NCBI RefSeq assembly: GCF_001423485.1
Contig: NZ_LMOD01000001.1
Location: 564,617-628,616 of the forward strand
Direction of reading: 5' to 3'
DNA from: Microbacterium sp. Leaf320
GTDB lineage: Bacteria; Actinomycetota; Actinomycetes; Actinomycetales; Microbacteriaceae
DNA: 64,000 nucleotides
Shown: in pieces, positions 17,225 through 26,168 of the stretch
How the letters are laid out: each line of letters opens with the position of its first letter
Numbering within the stretch: position 1 is the stretch's first letter
The notes under the pieces: model-generated
Seen by the model: only the letters and a program-made list of their open reading frames with translations
What the model was told of the DNA's origin: nothing
Database searches by the model: none
Program-made: the position numbers and the translations under genes

Positions 17225-18304
17225 GTGTTCGAGTCCGTCCAGACTCTGATCGACGAGCATCGCCGGGTGCAGGAGGAACTCTCCGACCCGGCGGTGCACG
17301 CCGATGCTGCTCGAGCGAAGCGCGTCAATCGCCGCTACGCCGAGCTGTCCAGGATCGTCGCCGCCCACGAGGCCTGGGTGGCGGCATCCGACGATCTGGA
17401 CGCGGCGCGCGAACTCGCCCGCGAGGACGATGCGTTCGCCGATGAGGTCCCCGGTCTCGAAGCGAGCGTTCAGGCCGCGCAGGAGAAGCTCCGGCGCCTG
17501 CTGATCCCGAGGGATCCGGATGACGCGCGCGACGTGATCATGGAGATCAAGGCGGGGGAGGGCGGCGCCGAGTCTGCACTGTTCGCCGCTGACCTGCTTC
17601 GCATGTACATCCAGTACGCGGCGTCGAAGGGGTGGAAGACCGAGCTCCTCGAGCGCAACGAATCCGATCTCGGCGGTTACAAGGACGTCCAGGTCGCGAT
17701 CAAGGGATCGTCCACCGACCCTGCTCAGGGTGTCTGGGCCCATCTCAAGTACGAGGGCGGCGTGCACCGTGTGCAGCGCGTACCAGCGACCGAGTCGCAG
17801 GGCCGCATCCACACCTCGACCACCGGTGTTCTGGTGTTCCCCGAGGTGGATGAGCCCGACGAGATCGCGATCAATCAGAACGATCTCAAGATCGACGTCT
17901 TCCGCTCGTCGGGCCCCGGCGGCCAATCGGTGAACACGACCGACTCTGCCGTGCGCATCACGCACCTTCCCAGCGGCATCGTCGTGTCGATGCAGAACGA
18001 GAAGTCGCAGCTGCAGAACCGCGAGGCCGCGATGCGCGTGCTGCGTGCACGACTGCTGGCGAAGCAGCAGGAGGAGCTGGATGCCGCGGCATCCGACGCG
18101 CGCAAGTCGCAGATCCGCGGCATGGACCGCTCCGAACGCATCCGCACGTACAACTTCCCCGAGAACCGCATCGCCGACCACCGCACCGGATTCAAGGCCT
18201 ACAACCTCGATCAGGTGATGGACGGCGCGCTCGAGCCGATCATCGAGAGCGCGATCCAGGCCGACGAAGAGGCGCGTCTCGCCGCCGTCGGCTCGGAGTC
18301 CTGA
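17225..18304 (+). CDS. prfA: peptide chain release factor 1
   Basis: 359 residues. It recognises UAA and UAG and releases the finished protein. The stop-codon tripeptide PAT is in [15 protein letters not shown], and [12 protein letters not shown] carries the catalytic GGQ (232-234), which PrmC methylates. The start is GTG at 17225 with GCGGAG upstream. In most relatives prmC follows directly; here it is 6 kb away, beyond a citrate and cysteine gene block. Confidence 0.97.
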   Translation: MFESVQTLIDEHRRVQEELSDPAVHADAARAKRVNRRYAELSRIVAAHEAWVAASDDLDAARELAREDDAFADEVPGLEASVQAAQEKLRRLLIPRDPDDARDVIMEIKAGEGGAESALFAADLLRMYIQYAASKGWKTELLERNESDLGGYKDVQVAIKGSSTDPAQGVWAHLKYEGGVHRVQRVPATESQGRIHTSTTGVLVFPEVDEPDEIAINQNDLKIDVFRSSGPGGQSVNTTDSAVRITHLPSGIVVSMQNEKSQLQNREAAMRVLRARLLAKQQEELDAAASDARKSQIRGMDRSERIRTYNFPENRIADHRTGFKAYNLDQVMDGALEPIIESAIQADEEARLAAVGSES

Positions 18305-18324
18305 CCGGGCTCCTGACCGGCGTT

Positions 18325-18346
18325 CCGCCCGGAGTCGGACGGGCGG
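18325..18346. terminator. possible hairpin between prfA and the response regulator gene
   Basis: A 7-bp perfect stem (18325-18331 with 18340-18346) with an 8-nt loop lies in the 80-bp convergent gap. There is no T-run on the prfA side, so termination here is a guess. Confidence 0.35.
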
Positions 18347-18384
18347 CCTGCTCCGCCTCCGGCCCTCGGATCTCTCTCGCGTCC

Positions 18385-19038
18385 TCAGATCCGCGCCGCG
18401 TAACGATGCTCGGGTCGCCCGGTGGCGCCGTATCGCAGGCTCACCTCGACCACGGTCCGCGCAGCGAGCGCGGCGAGATGGCGCTGCGCCGTGGCGCGGG
18501 ATATTCCGACGCGCTCTCCGACCTCCGCCGCTGACGCCTCTCCGTCGCCGAGCGCGGCGAGCACCAGCTGCTCGGTGGCCGACCGCGAGACCGAGACGGG
18601 CTCTCCCGAGCCGTGCAGGATCGCCAGCGCCCGATCGACGTCCTCCTGCCGCAGAGGACGGTCTCCGGCGAGGAGGTTGCGATAGCGCGCGTACCGGTCG
18701 AGAAGTCCGGTGAGTGCGCGTCGATCGAACGGCTTGAGCAGGTACCCCACGGCGCCCGATCTCAGTGCGCGGCGTACTGTCGGGGTGTCGTCTGCCGCTG
18801 AGATGAGGATGGCATCGACCCCGGCATCCTGCACGAGTGCGATACCGTCTCCATCCGGCAGGAAGACGTCGGCCAACAGCAGATCGGGACGAGAGGAGCG
18901 CATGCTGTCCCGTGCTTCGGCGATCGATCGTACGGGCTCGAGAGCGGTGAAACCGGGTTGCTCGTCGATGATTCCCCGATGCAGCTGTCCGACACGGAAG
19001 TCGTCGTCGAGGATGAGGACGCGCATGGGATCTGTCAT
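18385..19038 (-). CDS. CitB/DctR-type response regulator
   Basis: 217 residues. The receiver domain has the acidic pair LDDD near the N terminus, the phospho-acceptor Asp in LLLADVFLPDGDG, a Ser/Ala switch position (LISAADD) and a conserved Lys in GYLLKPFD. The C terminus is a helix-turn-helix (SAAEVGERVGISRATAQRHLAAL) typical of the CitB/DcuR group. It overlaps the kinase gene by 4 nt (ATGA), so both are made together. By position it should control the divergent citrate transporter at 20836. Confidence 0.9.
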   Translation of the reverse strand: MTDPMRVLILDDDFRVGQLHRGIIDEQPGFTALEPVRSIAEARDSMRSSRPDLLLADVFLPDGDGIALVQDAGVDAILISAADDTPTVRRALRSGAVGYLLKPFDRRALTGLLDRYARYRNLLAGDRPLRQEDVDRALAILHGSGEPVSVSRSATEQLVLAALGDGEASAAEVGERVGISRATAQRHLAALAARTVVEVSLRYGATGRPEHRYAARI

Positions 19039-20690
19039 GAGTTCTCCTTCTGGGCTGTCGCGACGGGGGAGACGGCACCACTGAGGCGCGCGGCGAACAC
19101 GGCGCCGTGCTGCTCTCCTCCGGGGTCGATGATCCAGAGCTCCCCGCCGCTCCGCCGTGCGATCTCGCGGGCCAGCGGAAGTCCGATGCCGTGACCGTGC
19201 ACCCGGTCGTCCGCGGCATCGGCTGAAGGTCGTGGCGACAGGGGATCGACGCCTCCGAGACCCGCTCCCGAGTCCGCGACCGTGACCACGAGTGCATCGC
19301 CGTCACCGAGCACGGCGACCTCGACCCAGCGGGGAGACCGCTCGCCCGCGACGGCGGCGGTCACGGCGTTGTCGACCAGATTGCCCAGCACGGCCGCGAC
19401 GTCCTCCGGTGCTGCCACGCTGCCGATCAGCTGCGTCTCGTCTGCGATGCGGAGCGCGACGCCGCGCTCGCCCGCCTCGACTCCCTTGGCGCCGAGGAAC
19501 GAATGCAGGAAGGAGTCGCCCAGCAGGTCGAGTCCGGCGACGGGGAAGGCAACGGAGCCGCGCTCGACCAGCTCACCGAGGAAGGCCCGGGCATCATCGA
19601 CCCGCTCCGCGTCGATGAGCCCTGCGGCGACGTGCATGCGGTTGGCGAACTCGTGCCGCTGCACGCGCAGCGCGGCGGTCATGGTGCGCACCGTCTCCAG
19701 CCGCTCGGTCAGAGCGATGAGGTCGGTGCGATCGCGGACGATCAGCACATCGCCCAGGGCCCGTCCGTCACGCACGACGGGTCTCGAGTCGAGGTAGAGC
19801 ACGCGGTCGTCGACGACGGCGCTGGATCGTGCTCGGTCACCCGTCACGGTCTCGAGCACGGCAGCAGGGAGTCCGAGGTCGGCGAACGGGCGGCCGACGG
19901 GGGCGTCGAGCCCCAGCATCCGATCTGCGGCGTCGTTGCTCACCCTGACGATCCCGGTGGCATCGACCGCCAGCACGCCGTCGTCGACGCCGTTCAGGAC
20001 CGCCGTCTGGTTCTGCACGAGCGCGACGAGCTCCTCCGGCTGGACGCCGAGGGTGAGGCGTTCCCAGCGCCGGCGGAGGAGGAGGAATGCGAGGACGGCC
20101 AGTGCGAGTGCGCCGAGCGCGGTGACGCCGATCACGGCGAGCAGCGGGGGCAGGTCGTCGAAGACCCCTGTCCGTTCGAAGCCGACGCTGATCTCGCCCA
20201 CGGGAATCCCTGCGTCGTCGCGGACTGGGACCTTCGCACGCGCGGACTCGCCGAGCGTGCCGGTCTGCCAATCGACGACCTCATTGCCTTCGAGGACCTC
20301 TTCGAACGGCGTGCTGACGACTTCGCCGATGCGCGAGCTGATCGGATGGGCGAGGCGGATGCCGTCCTCATCGGTGATCACGACGAACAGTGCATCGGTG
20401 CGGGCCGACACGCCCATCGCGATGCGCTGCAGGTCTCCGTCTCTGAGCGACTCGGCATCCGGTGCGTCGTTCGCTGCGGAGATGAGCGCGACCTCTGCCC
20501 GGACCTGCGGATCCTCCGCCAGCGTCCTGGCGATGCCGAGAGCGGTCGACTCGGCCTCGGCGCGCAGCTGCTGGACGGCGACAGCGAGGTACACGCCCGT
20601 GCACAGCGCGACCACGAGCGCGATGGTGGCGAGGTGCAGCAGGAGCGTGCGCGTGGCGAACCGCGGCCTGATCGTCGTATTTCTCGACAC
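19035..20690 (-). CDS. CitA/DcuS-type sensor histidine kinase
   Basis: About 551 residues. Two membrane helices (about 13-33 and 175-200) flank an extracytoplasmic sensor domain of PAS-like (sCache) size. A cytoplasmic PAS domain follows (NGVDDGVLAVDATGIVRVSN). The phosphoacceptor box RVQRHEFANRMHVAAGLI is of the SPOB-like type used by CitA and DcuS, and the ATPase domain has GNLVDNAV, DSGAGLGG and GHGIGLPLAR. GTG 20690 is preferred over the upstream ATG because GAAGGGAGA lies just before it. Such kinases sense C4-dicarboxylates or citrate directly; citrate is likely here from the transporter next door. Confidence 0.9.
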   Translation of the reverse strand: MSRNTTIRPRFATRTLLLHLATIALVVALCTGVYLAVAVQQLRAEAESTALGIARTLAEDPQVRAEVALISAANDAPDAESLRDGDLQRIAMGVSARTDALFVVITDEDGIRLAHPISSRIGEVVSTPFEEVLEGNEVVDWQTGTLGESARAKVPVRDDAGIPVGEISVGFERTGVFDDLPPLLAVIGVTALGALALAVLAFLLLRRRWERLTLGVQPEELVALVQNQTAVLNGVDDGVLAVDATGIVRVSNDAADRMLGLDAPVGRPFADLGLPAAVLETVTGDRARSSAVVDDRVLYLDSRPVVRDGRALGDVLIVRDRTDLIALTERLETVRTMTAALRVQRHEFANRMHVAAGLIDAERVDDARAFLGELVERGSVAFPVAGLDLLGDSFLHSFLGAKGVEAGERGVALRIADETQLIGSVAAPEDVAAVLGNLVDNAVTAAVAGERSPRWVEVAVLGDGDALVVTVADSGAGLGGVDPLSPRPSADAADDRVHGHGIGLPLAREIARRSGGELWIIDPGGEQHGAVFAARLSGAVSPVATAQKENS

Positions 20691-20835
20691 GGCTCTCCCT
20701 TCGCGCAATATGCGCAGAACCCACGCTACGCGCACAACGTCCGGGAATGCGGGATACCGCACCTGCAGTCGACGTATTGCCTAGTCTCGTCAGGATCCGT
20801 CGCAGATGACGGAGCGACGACGAAGGAGTCACCGT
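20691..20835. promoter_or_regulatory. divergent control region of kinase and citrate transporter
   Basis: The 145-bp gap contains two perfect inverted repeats: GCGCA-ATA-TGCGC (20703-20715) and TGCGG-GATA-CCGCA (20748-20761). A -10 candidate for the transporter, TAGTCT, is at 20782-20787. The repeats are plausible operators for the response regulator or another factor. Confidence 0.4.
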
Positions 20836-22380
20836 ATGCCCGACATGCTCATCGGCCTGCCCGCGGCCGCAGAAGAGGCGCCCACGTACGACGTGGCGTT
20901 CGTGCCGCCGGAGTGGGTTCTCGTCCTCCTCGGCTTCACCATGGTGCTGGCGTTCATGACGCTCATCATGACGAAGCGTCTGACGCCCATGGTGGCGCTG
21001 ATCCTCGTCCCCACCGTCTTTGGCCTCTTCGCCGGTGCAGGCCTCGGCCTCGGGGACATGATCCTGGACTCGATCGCGACCATGGCGCCGACCGCCGCGC
21101 TGCTGATGTTCGCGATCATGTTCTTCGGCATTATGATCGACGTCGGCCTGTTCGATCCGCTCATCCGGATGATCACGCGCCTGCTGGGCGACGACCCCGC
21201 GAAGGTCGTGCTCGGCACGGCGATCCTCGCCGGCGCGGTCTCCCTCGACGGGGACGGATCGACGACGTTCATCATCACGACCTCAGCCATGCTCCCGATC
21301 TACCTGCGGCTCGGCATGAGCCCCGTGGTGCTCACCTGCGTGGCCGGACTCATGAACGGCACGCTGAACATCGTGCCGTGGGGCGGCCCGACGGTGCGCG
21401 CGGCGACAGCCCTCGGGTTGCAGCCCACCGAGATTTTCGTGCCGATGCTCCCCGCCCTCGGCGTCGGCATTCTGGTGACGCTGGGCTTCGCGTGGATGCT
21501 CGGACTGCAGGAGCGCAGACGGCTCGGACGGCTCGACTCCGACGGGCGGCTCACCGGAGCTGACGGAGGGGCGCTCTCGACGCTTCCGAAGCTCTTCCGC
21601 GGATCCGATGCGACACCCGGTGCCCGCGCTGCGCTGCGCACCGGCAACATCGTCGTGGTTTCCGGCGGACGCGGCCCCGTCGCCGCCGCGAGCGTCGACC
21701 TCGCGGACACGGCGATGGCCGACACCATGCTCGACCCTGCCCGGCCTACTCTCCGACCCCAGCTGATCTGGTTCAACCTGGCGCTCACCGTCGCCGTGAT
21801 GGTGCTGCTCGTGCTCGACATCATGCCGCTCCCGTACGTCTTCATGGTCGGCGCCGCCGTCGCCCTCCTCGTCAACTTCCGCGGGATCAAGGATCAGGCG
21901 TCCGAGATCGTCGCTCACGCGCCGAGCATCGTGGGGGTCGTGTCGATGGTGATCGCCGCGGGCGTGCTGGTCGGGGTCCTCTCCGGTACCGGCATGGTCG
22001 ACGCCATGGCGACATGGATCACCGACGTTCTCCCTCCGGCGCTCGGACCGTTCCTCGCGCCCATCACGGGTCTCCTGTCGATCCCGTTCACGTTCTTCAT
22101 GTCGAACGACGCGTTCTACTTCGGCATCCTCCCTGTACTGTCCCAGAGCGCCGCGGCGTTCGGGATCGACCCGGTAGAGATGGCGCGCGCGTCGATCATC
22201 GGCCAGCCCGTGCACCTGCAGAGCCCGCTCGTGCCGGCGATCCTGCTGCTCGTCTCGCTGGCGAGCGTCAACCTCGGCGATCATCACCGGAAGGTCCTGT
22301 GGCGTGCGACGGTCGTGTCGCTGGTCATGCTCGGAGTCGGGATCCTGTCCGGTGCCATCCCCTTCTTCGTGGCGCAGTGA
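20836..22380 (+). CDS. CitMHS-family citrate transporter
   Basis: 514 residues with about 12 membrane helices. It is a secondary transporter that imports citrate complexed with a divalent metal using the proton gradient. Family landmarks are GLFDPLIRMITRLLGDDPAKVVLGTAIL, the loop LDGDGSTTFIITTSAMLPIYLRLG, LNIVPWGGPTVRAATAL and the C-terminal SNDAFYFGILPVL...PVHLQSPL. A variable hydrophilic loop (about 235-305) divides the two halves. ATG 20836 is preceded by GAAGGAG. A further ATG (20806) lies upstream of that site. The gene is divergent from its probable two-component regulators and is followed by a strong hairpin. Confidence 0.92.
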   Translation: MPDMLIGLPAAAEEAPTYDVAFVPPEWVLVLLGFTMVLAFMTLIMTKRLTPMVALILVPTVFGLFAGAGLGLGDMILDSIATMAPTAALLMFAIMFFGIMIDVGLFDPLIRMITRLLGDDPAKVVLGTAILAGAVSLDGDGSTTFIITTSAMLPIYLRLGMSPVVLTCVAGLMNGTLNIVPWGGPTVRAATALGLQPTEIFVPMLPALGVGILVTLGFAWMLGLQERRRLGRLDSDGRLTGADGGALSTLPKLFRGSDATPGARAALRTGNIVVVSGGRGPVAAASVDLADTAMADTMLDPARPTLRPQLIWFNLALTVAVMVLLVLDIMPLPYVFMVGAAVALLVNFRGIKDQASEIVAHAPSIVGVVSMVIAAGVLVGVLSGTGMVDAMATWITDVLPPALGPFLAPITGLLSIPFTFFMSNDAFYFGILPVLSQSAAAFGIDPVEMARASIIGQPVHLQSPLVPAILLLVSLASVNLGDHHRKVLWRATVVSLVMLGVGILSGAIPFFVAQ

Positions 22381-22390
22381 CAGGGAGGCG

Positions 22391-22419
22391 GCGGGGAGCC
22401 GGATGCTCCGGCTCCCCGC
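22391..22419 (+). terminator. 13-bp hairpin after the citrate transporter
   Basis: The arms 22391-22403 and 22407-22419 pair perfectly around the 3-nt loop TGC, 10 nt after the stop codon. Confidence 0.75.
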
Positions 22420-22492
22420 GGCAGTGATCTGAGGGATTCCGCGCGATCGTCACGATCACACTGCGGTTCCCGGTGGCTCCGTGCGGTGGCGC

Positions 22493-22498
22493 TAGGCT
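22493..22498 (+). promoter_or_regulatory. -10 box TAGGCT, leaderless start
   Basis: TAGGCT is followed after 6 nt by the GTG start at 22505. Confidence 0.55.
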
Positions 22499-22504
22499 CG
22501 GGCC

Positions 22505-22906
22505 GTGATCACGTTCCTCTTCCGCGCGCTCCTGTACGTCGTGTCCGCAGGTCTCGGCCTCATCGTCGCCGATCTCGTGCTCGACGGCTTCCAGATCCAG
22601 TGGGACAAGTGGTGGGGCTTCGTCATCTGCATCCTGATCTTCGCGATCGTGCAGAGCGTGCTCGCTCCCTGGGTCAGCAAGATCGCCGACCGCTATGCGC
22701 CGGTGCTGATGGGGGGCATCGGGATCGTGTCGACTCTGATCGCCCTCGTCGTCGTCGTGCTGCTGCCGATCGGCGGCCTGCGCATCGTCGATCTCACCGG
22801 CTGGCTGCTCGGAGCCGTGATCGTGTGGCTCGTCACGGCGCTCGGCAGCGTGCTGCTGCCGCTGATCTTCCTGCGCAAGAAGGTCGACAAGTCGCGGGCT
22901 CGCTGA
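22505..22906 (+). CDS. phage-holin-family-like membrane protein
   Basis: 133 residues with four hydrophobic helices (LLYVVSAGLGLIVADLVL, WWGFVICILIFAIVQSVL, GIVSTLIALVVVVLLPIGGL, GAVIVWLVTALGSVLLPLI) and a basic C terminus. This is the layout of the small membrane proteins annotated as phage holin superfamily IV, common as single genes in actinobacterial chromosomes with no phage nearby. A lytic role is not implied. The GTG start lies 6 nt after TAGGCT, and no Shine-Dalgarno site is present. Confidence 0.72.
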   Translation: MITFLFRALLYVVSAGLGLIVADLVLDGFQIQWDKWWGFVICILIFAIVQSVLAPWVSKIADRYAPVLMGGIGIVSTLIALVVVVLLPIGGLRIVDLTGWLLGAVIVWLVTALGSVLLPLIFLRKKVDKSRAR

Positions 22907-22934
22907 GGCGTCCGTTCAGACGCCGGACGCACTC

Positions 22935-23504
22935 TCAGATGGAGTAGTCGGGCGCGGTGAGCATCGCTTTGGTGTCCTCGCCGAGGATGCGCGCCCGAGC
23001 CTTCGCCGGGATCCCGACCAGGATGCTGTCGGCAGGGGCATCGCGGGTGACCACGGCGTTCGCACCGACCACCGATCCCTCGCCGATCGTGATCGGTCCG
23101 AGGATCTTCGCCCCCGCACCCACGGCGACGCCGTCGCCGAGGGTCGGATGCCGTTTGCCGGAATCCCTGGTCCGGCCGCCGAGCGTGACTCCGTGATACA
23201 GCATCACGTCGTCGCCGACTTCGGCGGTCTCTCCGATGACCACGCCCATGCCGTGATCGATGAAGAACCGCCGACCGATCTGCGCGCCGGGGTGGATCTC
23301 GATGCCCGTCAGCCAGCGAGAGACCTGCGACGTCGCGCGTGCGAGCAGGCGAAGGCGCCTACGCCAGAGCGCATGCGAGACGCGGTGCGCCCAGATGGCG
23401 TGCAGTCCGGGATAGAGGAGTGCCACCTCTGCTGCGCTGCGAGCAGCGGGGTCGCGAAGTCGAGCTGCCGCGATGTCCTCGCGCATTCGGCCGATCATGC
23501 CCAT
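22935..23504 (-). CDS. cysE: serine O-acetyltransferase (EpsC-type CysE)
   Basis: 189 residues. It acetylates L-serine with acetyl-CoA, the first step of cysteine synthesis. A short N-terminal helical part ([17 protein letters not shown]) is followed by left-handed beta-helix hexapeptides: [31 protein letters not shown] and [20 protein letters not shown]. It is the short EpsC form rather than the 270-residue enterobacterial form. It starts 8 nt after cysK ends, so the two enzymes of the pathway are co-transcribed. Confidence 0.93.
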   Translation of the reverse strand: MGMIGRMREDIAAARLRDPAARSAAEVALLYPGLHAIWAHRVSHALWRRRLRLLARATSQVSRWLTGIEIHPGAQIGRRFFIDHGMGVVIGETAEVGDDVMLYHGVTLGGRTRDSGKRHPTLGDGVAVGAGAKILGPITIGEGSVVGANAVVTRDAPADSILVGIPAKARARILGEDTKAMLTAPDYSI

Positions 23505-23512
23505 CGGACGGA

Positions 23513-24451
23513 TCAGGATTCGCGCAGGTGCTCGTACAGGGCGGTCGAGAGGTAGCGCTCGCCGAACGAGGGGATGATGACGACGATGGTCTTCCCTGCG
23601 GCCTCCGGGCGCTGCGCGACCTGCAGCGCGGCCCAGATCGCGGCACCGCTCGACATGCCCACGAGGATGCCCTCACGGCTCGCTGTCTCCCGTGCGACCC
23701 GGATGGCATCGTCGAAGGTGACGTCGATGACCTCATCGAGGACGTCACGGTCGAGGATCGGCGGCACGAAGTTCGGTCCGATGCCCTGGATCTTGTGCGG
23801 TCCGGGGTGTCCCTCGGTCAGGATGGGGGAGTCCTTGGGCTCGACGGCGACGATCTGAACGCCCGGGACCCGCTCCTTCAGCACCTGGCCGACCCCGGTG
23901 ATCGTTCCGCCGGTGCCGATGCCCGCGACGAGGTAATCGACGGAGCCCTCGGTGTCACGGAGGATCTCCTCGGCCGTGGTCCGGCGGTGGATGGCGGGGT
24001 TCGCCTCATTGGCGAACTGCTTCGCCAGCACGGCACCCGGGGTCCGGGCGGCGATGGCCTCAGCCTCGGAGATCGCGTGCGTCATGCCCTTCGTGGGGTC
24101 GGTGAGGACGAGCTCGGCGCCGAAAGCCTTGAGAAGCATGCGCCGCTCCTTCGACATCGACGCGGGCATCGTGAGGATCACCTTGTAGCCGCGCGCCGCA
24201 CCGACCATCGCCAGCGCGATACCGGTGTTGCCGCTCGTCGCCTCGATGATCGTGCCCCCGGGCTTCAGCTCGCCGGATGCCTCAGCAGCGTCGACGATCG
24301 CGATGCCGAGCCGGTCCTTGACGCTCGACGCCGGATTGTAGAACTCGAGCTTGGCGAGCACGGTCGCGCCGAGACCCTCGGTGACCCGGTTGAGGCGAAC
24401 CAGGGGAGTGTTGCCGAACGCGCTGGTGATGTCGGAATGGATACCGGGCAT
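23513..24451 (-). CDS. cysK: cysteine synthase A (O-acetylserine sulfhydrylase)
   Basis: 312 residues. A PLP enzyme that makes cysteine from O-acetylserine and sulfide. The PLP lysine is in [11 protein letters not shown] (K45), the substrate loop is TSGNTG (about 72-77), the phosphate loop is GIGTGGTI, and the C-terminal part has [19 protein letters not shown] lies 8 nt before the ATG, and TAGGCT at 24488-24493 (minus strand) is a likely -10 with a normal short leader. The gene is divergent from prmC. Confidence 0.96.
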   Translation of the reverse strand: MPGIHSDITSAFGNTPLVRLNRVTEGLGATVLAKLEFYNPASSVKDRLGIAIVDAAEASGELKPGGTIIEATSGNTGIALAMVGAARGYKVILTMPASMSKERRMLLKAFGAELVLTDPTKGMTHAISEAEAIAARTPGAVLAKQFANEANPAIHRRTTAEEILRDTEGSVDYLVAGIGTGGTITGVGQVLKERVPGVQIVAVEPKDSPILTEGHPGPHKIQGIGPNFVPPILDRDVLDEVIDVTFDDAIRVARETASREGILVGMSSGAAIWAALQVAQRPEAAGKTIVVIIPSFGERYLSTALYEHLRES

Positions 24452-24487
24452 GGGGAGAGCCTTCCTGTGCGGGGTGACTGCGGCTCC

Positions 24488-24493
24488 AGCCTA
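24488..24493 (-). promoter_or_regulatory. -10 box TAGGCT of cysK-cysE
   Basis: TAGGCT on the minus strand lies 36 nt before the cysK ATG, which has its own ribosome-binding site; this is a leadered promoter, unlike the 6-nt cases. Confidence 0.45.
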
Positions 24494-24539
24494 GGCGAGC
24501 ACCCTCGGGGGTCGGGCAATATGACACCTTCCCGCGCTC

Positions 24540-24545
24540 TACGCT
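24540..24545 (+). promoter_or_regulatory. -10 box TACGCT, leaderless start of prmC
   Basis: TACGCT ends 7 nt before the prmC ATG at 24553. The in-frame GTG at 24547 is only 1 nt from the box and cannot be the start of a transcript made here. Confidence 0.5.
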
Positions 24546-24552
24546 TGTGCTC

Positions 24553-25413
24553 ATGCCTGATATCTCCCTCGCATCCGCGGTGCACGCCGCCGCCCGACGA
24601 CTCGCGGAGGCCGGCGTCTCGGATCCGCTCGTCGATGCGGAGCTCCTGGCCGGGCACATCCTCGGCGCGCGGCGAGGCGAGGTGCAGGCTGCCGTGATCA
24701 GGGGCGACGTGATCCCCGACGACGCTGCGGTCGCCTTCGACGCGCTCGTCACCCGCCGCTCCGCGAGGGAGCCGCTGCAGCACATCACCGGGACGGCGCC
24801 GTTCCGGCACCTCGAGCTCGCGGTCGGCCCAGGTGTCTTCGTCCCCCGGCCCGAGACCGAGACCGTGGTGCAGTACGCGATCGACGCGCTGCTCGGATCG
24901 GCGTCGCCCGAGCCCATCGGCGTCGACCTCGGCACCGGAAGCGGGGCGATCGCACTGGCCATGGCGACCGAGGTGCCCCACTCTCGGATCTTCGCGACGG
25001 AGCTGTCTGCTGATGCCTATCCGTGGGCGGCGAGGAACACCGCAGGGGTCGACAACCTGACGCTCGTCAACGAGGACCTCGCCCACGCCTTCGGTGATCT
25101 CGACGGCACGGCGTCCGTGGTGATCTCGAACCCTCCGTACGTGCCGGACGCTGCCGTGCCCCGCGACCCCGAGGTGCGACTGTTCGACCCGTCGATGGCT
25201 CTGTACGGGGGAGAGGACGGCCTCGACATCGTGCGTGTCCTCAGCGTCCGCGCCCTCGAGCTCCTGCATCCTGGCGGGCTGCTCGTCATCGAGCACGGGG
25301 AGCTGCAGGGGGAGGAGATCCGCAGCATCCTCACCCGCGACGGATGGCGTGCAGCGGCGACACATCGCGACCTGACCCTGCGTGATCGGGCCACGACCGC
25401 TCTGCGCCCCTGA
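24553..25413 (+). CDS. prmC: release factor glutamine methyltransferase
   Basis: 286 residues. It methylates the GGQ glutamine of release factors 1 and 2 using S-adenosylmethionine. A helical N-terminal domain is followed by a Rossmann methyltransferase with FVPRPETET, GVDLGTGSGAIALAM (SAM loop) and the catalytic NPPY (ISNPPYVPD). The start ATG 24553 follows the TACGCT box. It begins the plus-strand run prmC-tsaC-wecA-atp. Confidence 0.95.
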   Translation: MPDISLASAVHAAARRLAEAGVSDPLVDAELLAGHILGARRGEVQAAVIRGDVIPDDAAVAFDALVTRRSAREPLQHITGTAPFRHLELAVGPGVFVPRPETETVVQYAIDALLGSASPEPIGVDLGTGSGAIALAMATEVPHSRIFATELSADAYPWAARNTAGVDNLTLVNEDLAHAFGDLDGTASVVISNPPYVPDAAVPRDPEVRLFDPSMALYGGEDGLDIVRVLSVRALELLHPGGLLVIEHGELQGEEIRSILTRDGWRAAATHRDLTLRDRATTALRP

Positions 25414-25445
25414 GAGCGGACACGAACCGCTCAGGCATGCCCAAC

Positions 25446-25451
25446 TAGAAT
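25446..25451 (+). promoter_or_regulatory. -10 box TAGAAT of tsaC
   Basis: TAGAAT ends 9 nt before the ATG at 25461, leaving almost no 5' leader. Confidence 0.45.
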
Positions 25452-25460
25452 CGGATCGTC

Positions 25461-26168
25461 ATGTCCTCCATCTTCGATTGCGGCGACGAGTCCCAGCTCC
25501 TCGCCGGCATGCGCCACGCCCGCCAGGCCATAGCCCGCGGCGAACTCATCGTGATGCCCACCGACACCGTCTACGGCGTCGCCGCCGATGCCTTCTCGCC
25601 CGCCGCGGTGCAGCGACTCCTCGATGCGAAGGGCCGCGGACGAGATCAGCCACCGCCCGTCCTCGTCGGCACCAAAGAGACCCTGCACGCTCTCGCGGAG
25701 TCGGTGCCGGAGCCCGTGCAACGACTCGTCGACGCGTTCTGGCCCGGTGGCCTGACGATCGTGCTGCCGGCGCAGCCGTCGCTCGTCTGGGACCTGGGCG
25801 AGACCCAGGGCACCGTCGCCGTCCGCATGCCCGAAGGGCGTGTCGCGCTCGAGCTGCTCGCCGAGACCGGTCCGCTCGCGGTGTCGAGCGCGAACCTCAC
25901 CGGTCGCGATGCGGCGATCTCGGCGTTCGATGCCGAGCGGATGCTCGGTGACAGCGTCTCCGTCTACCTCGCCGACGGCGTGAGCCGCGACGGCATCGCA
26001 TCGACCATCGTCGATGCCACATCACTCGTCCCTCGAGGAGCCGAACCGACTGCGGGCGGCGTGCGCATCCTCCGCGCCGGCGCTGTCAGCCGTGAGCGGC
26101 TCGAGGAGGTGCTCGGCGATCTGCTCGAGCCCGCTGAGGAGCCTGCGGAATCGGACGGGGATTCGTGA
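25461..26168 (+). CDS. tsaC: L-threonylcarbamoyladenylate synthase (Sua5/YwlC/YrdC)
   Basis: 235 residues. It makes threonylcarbamoyl-AMP from threonine, bicarbonate and ATP, the first step of the t6A37 modification of ANN-reading tRNAs. The YrdC domain has IVMPTDTVYGVAADA, KGRGRDQPPPVLV, PGGLTIVLP, VAVRMPEG and the threonine site SSANLTGRDA. The acidic C-terminal tail (EPAEEPAESDGDS) is short, so the Sua5 extension is not complete. Its stop overlaps the GTG of the next gene by 4 nt. Confidence 0.94.
   Translation: MSSIFDCGDESQLLAGMRHARQAIARGELIVMPTDTVYGVAADAFSPAAVQRLLDAKGRGRDQPPPVLVGTKETLHALAESVPEPVQRLVDAFWPGGLTIVLPAQPSLVWDLGETQGTVAVRMPEGRVALELLAETGPLAVSSANLTGRDAAISAFDAERMLGDSVSVYLADGVSRDGIASTIVDATSLVPRGAEPTAGGVRILRAGAVSRERLEEVLGDLLEPAEEPAESDGDS

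Noticed and set aside
22505..22906. Prophage lysis gene (holin)
   Set aside because: No endolysin, tail or integrase gene is nearby; small holin-like membrane proteins are common single chromosomal genes in actinobacteria.
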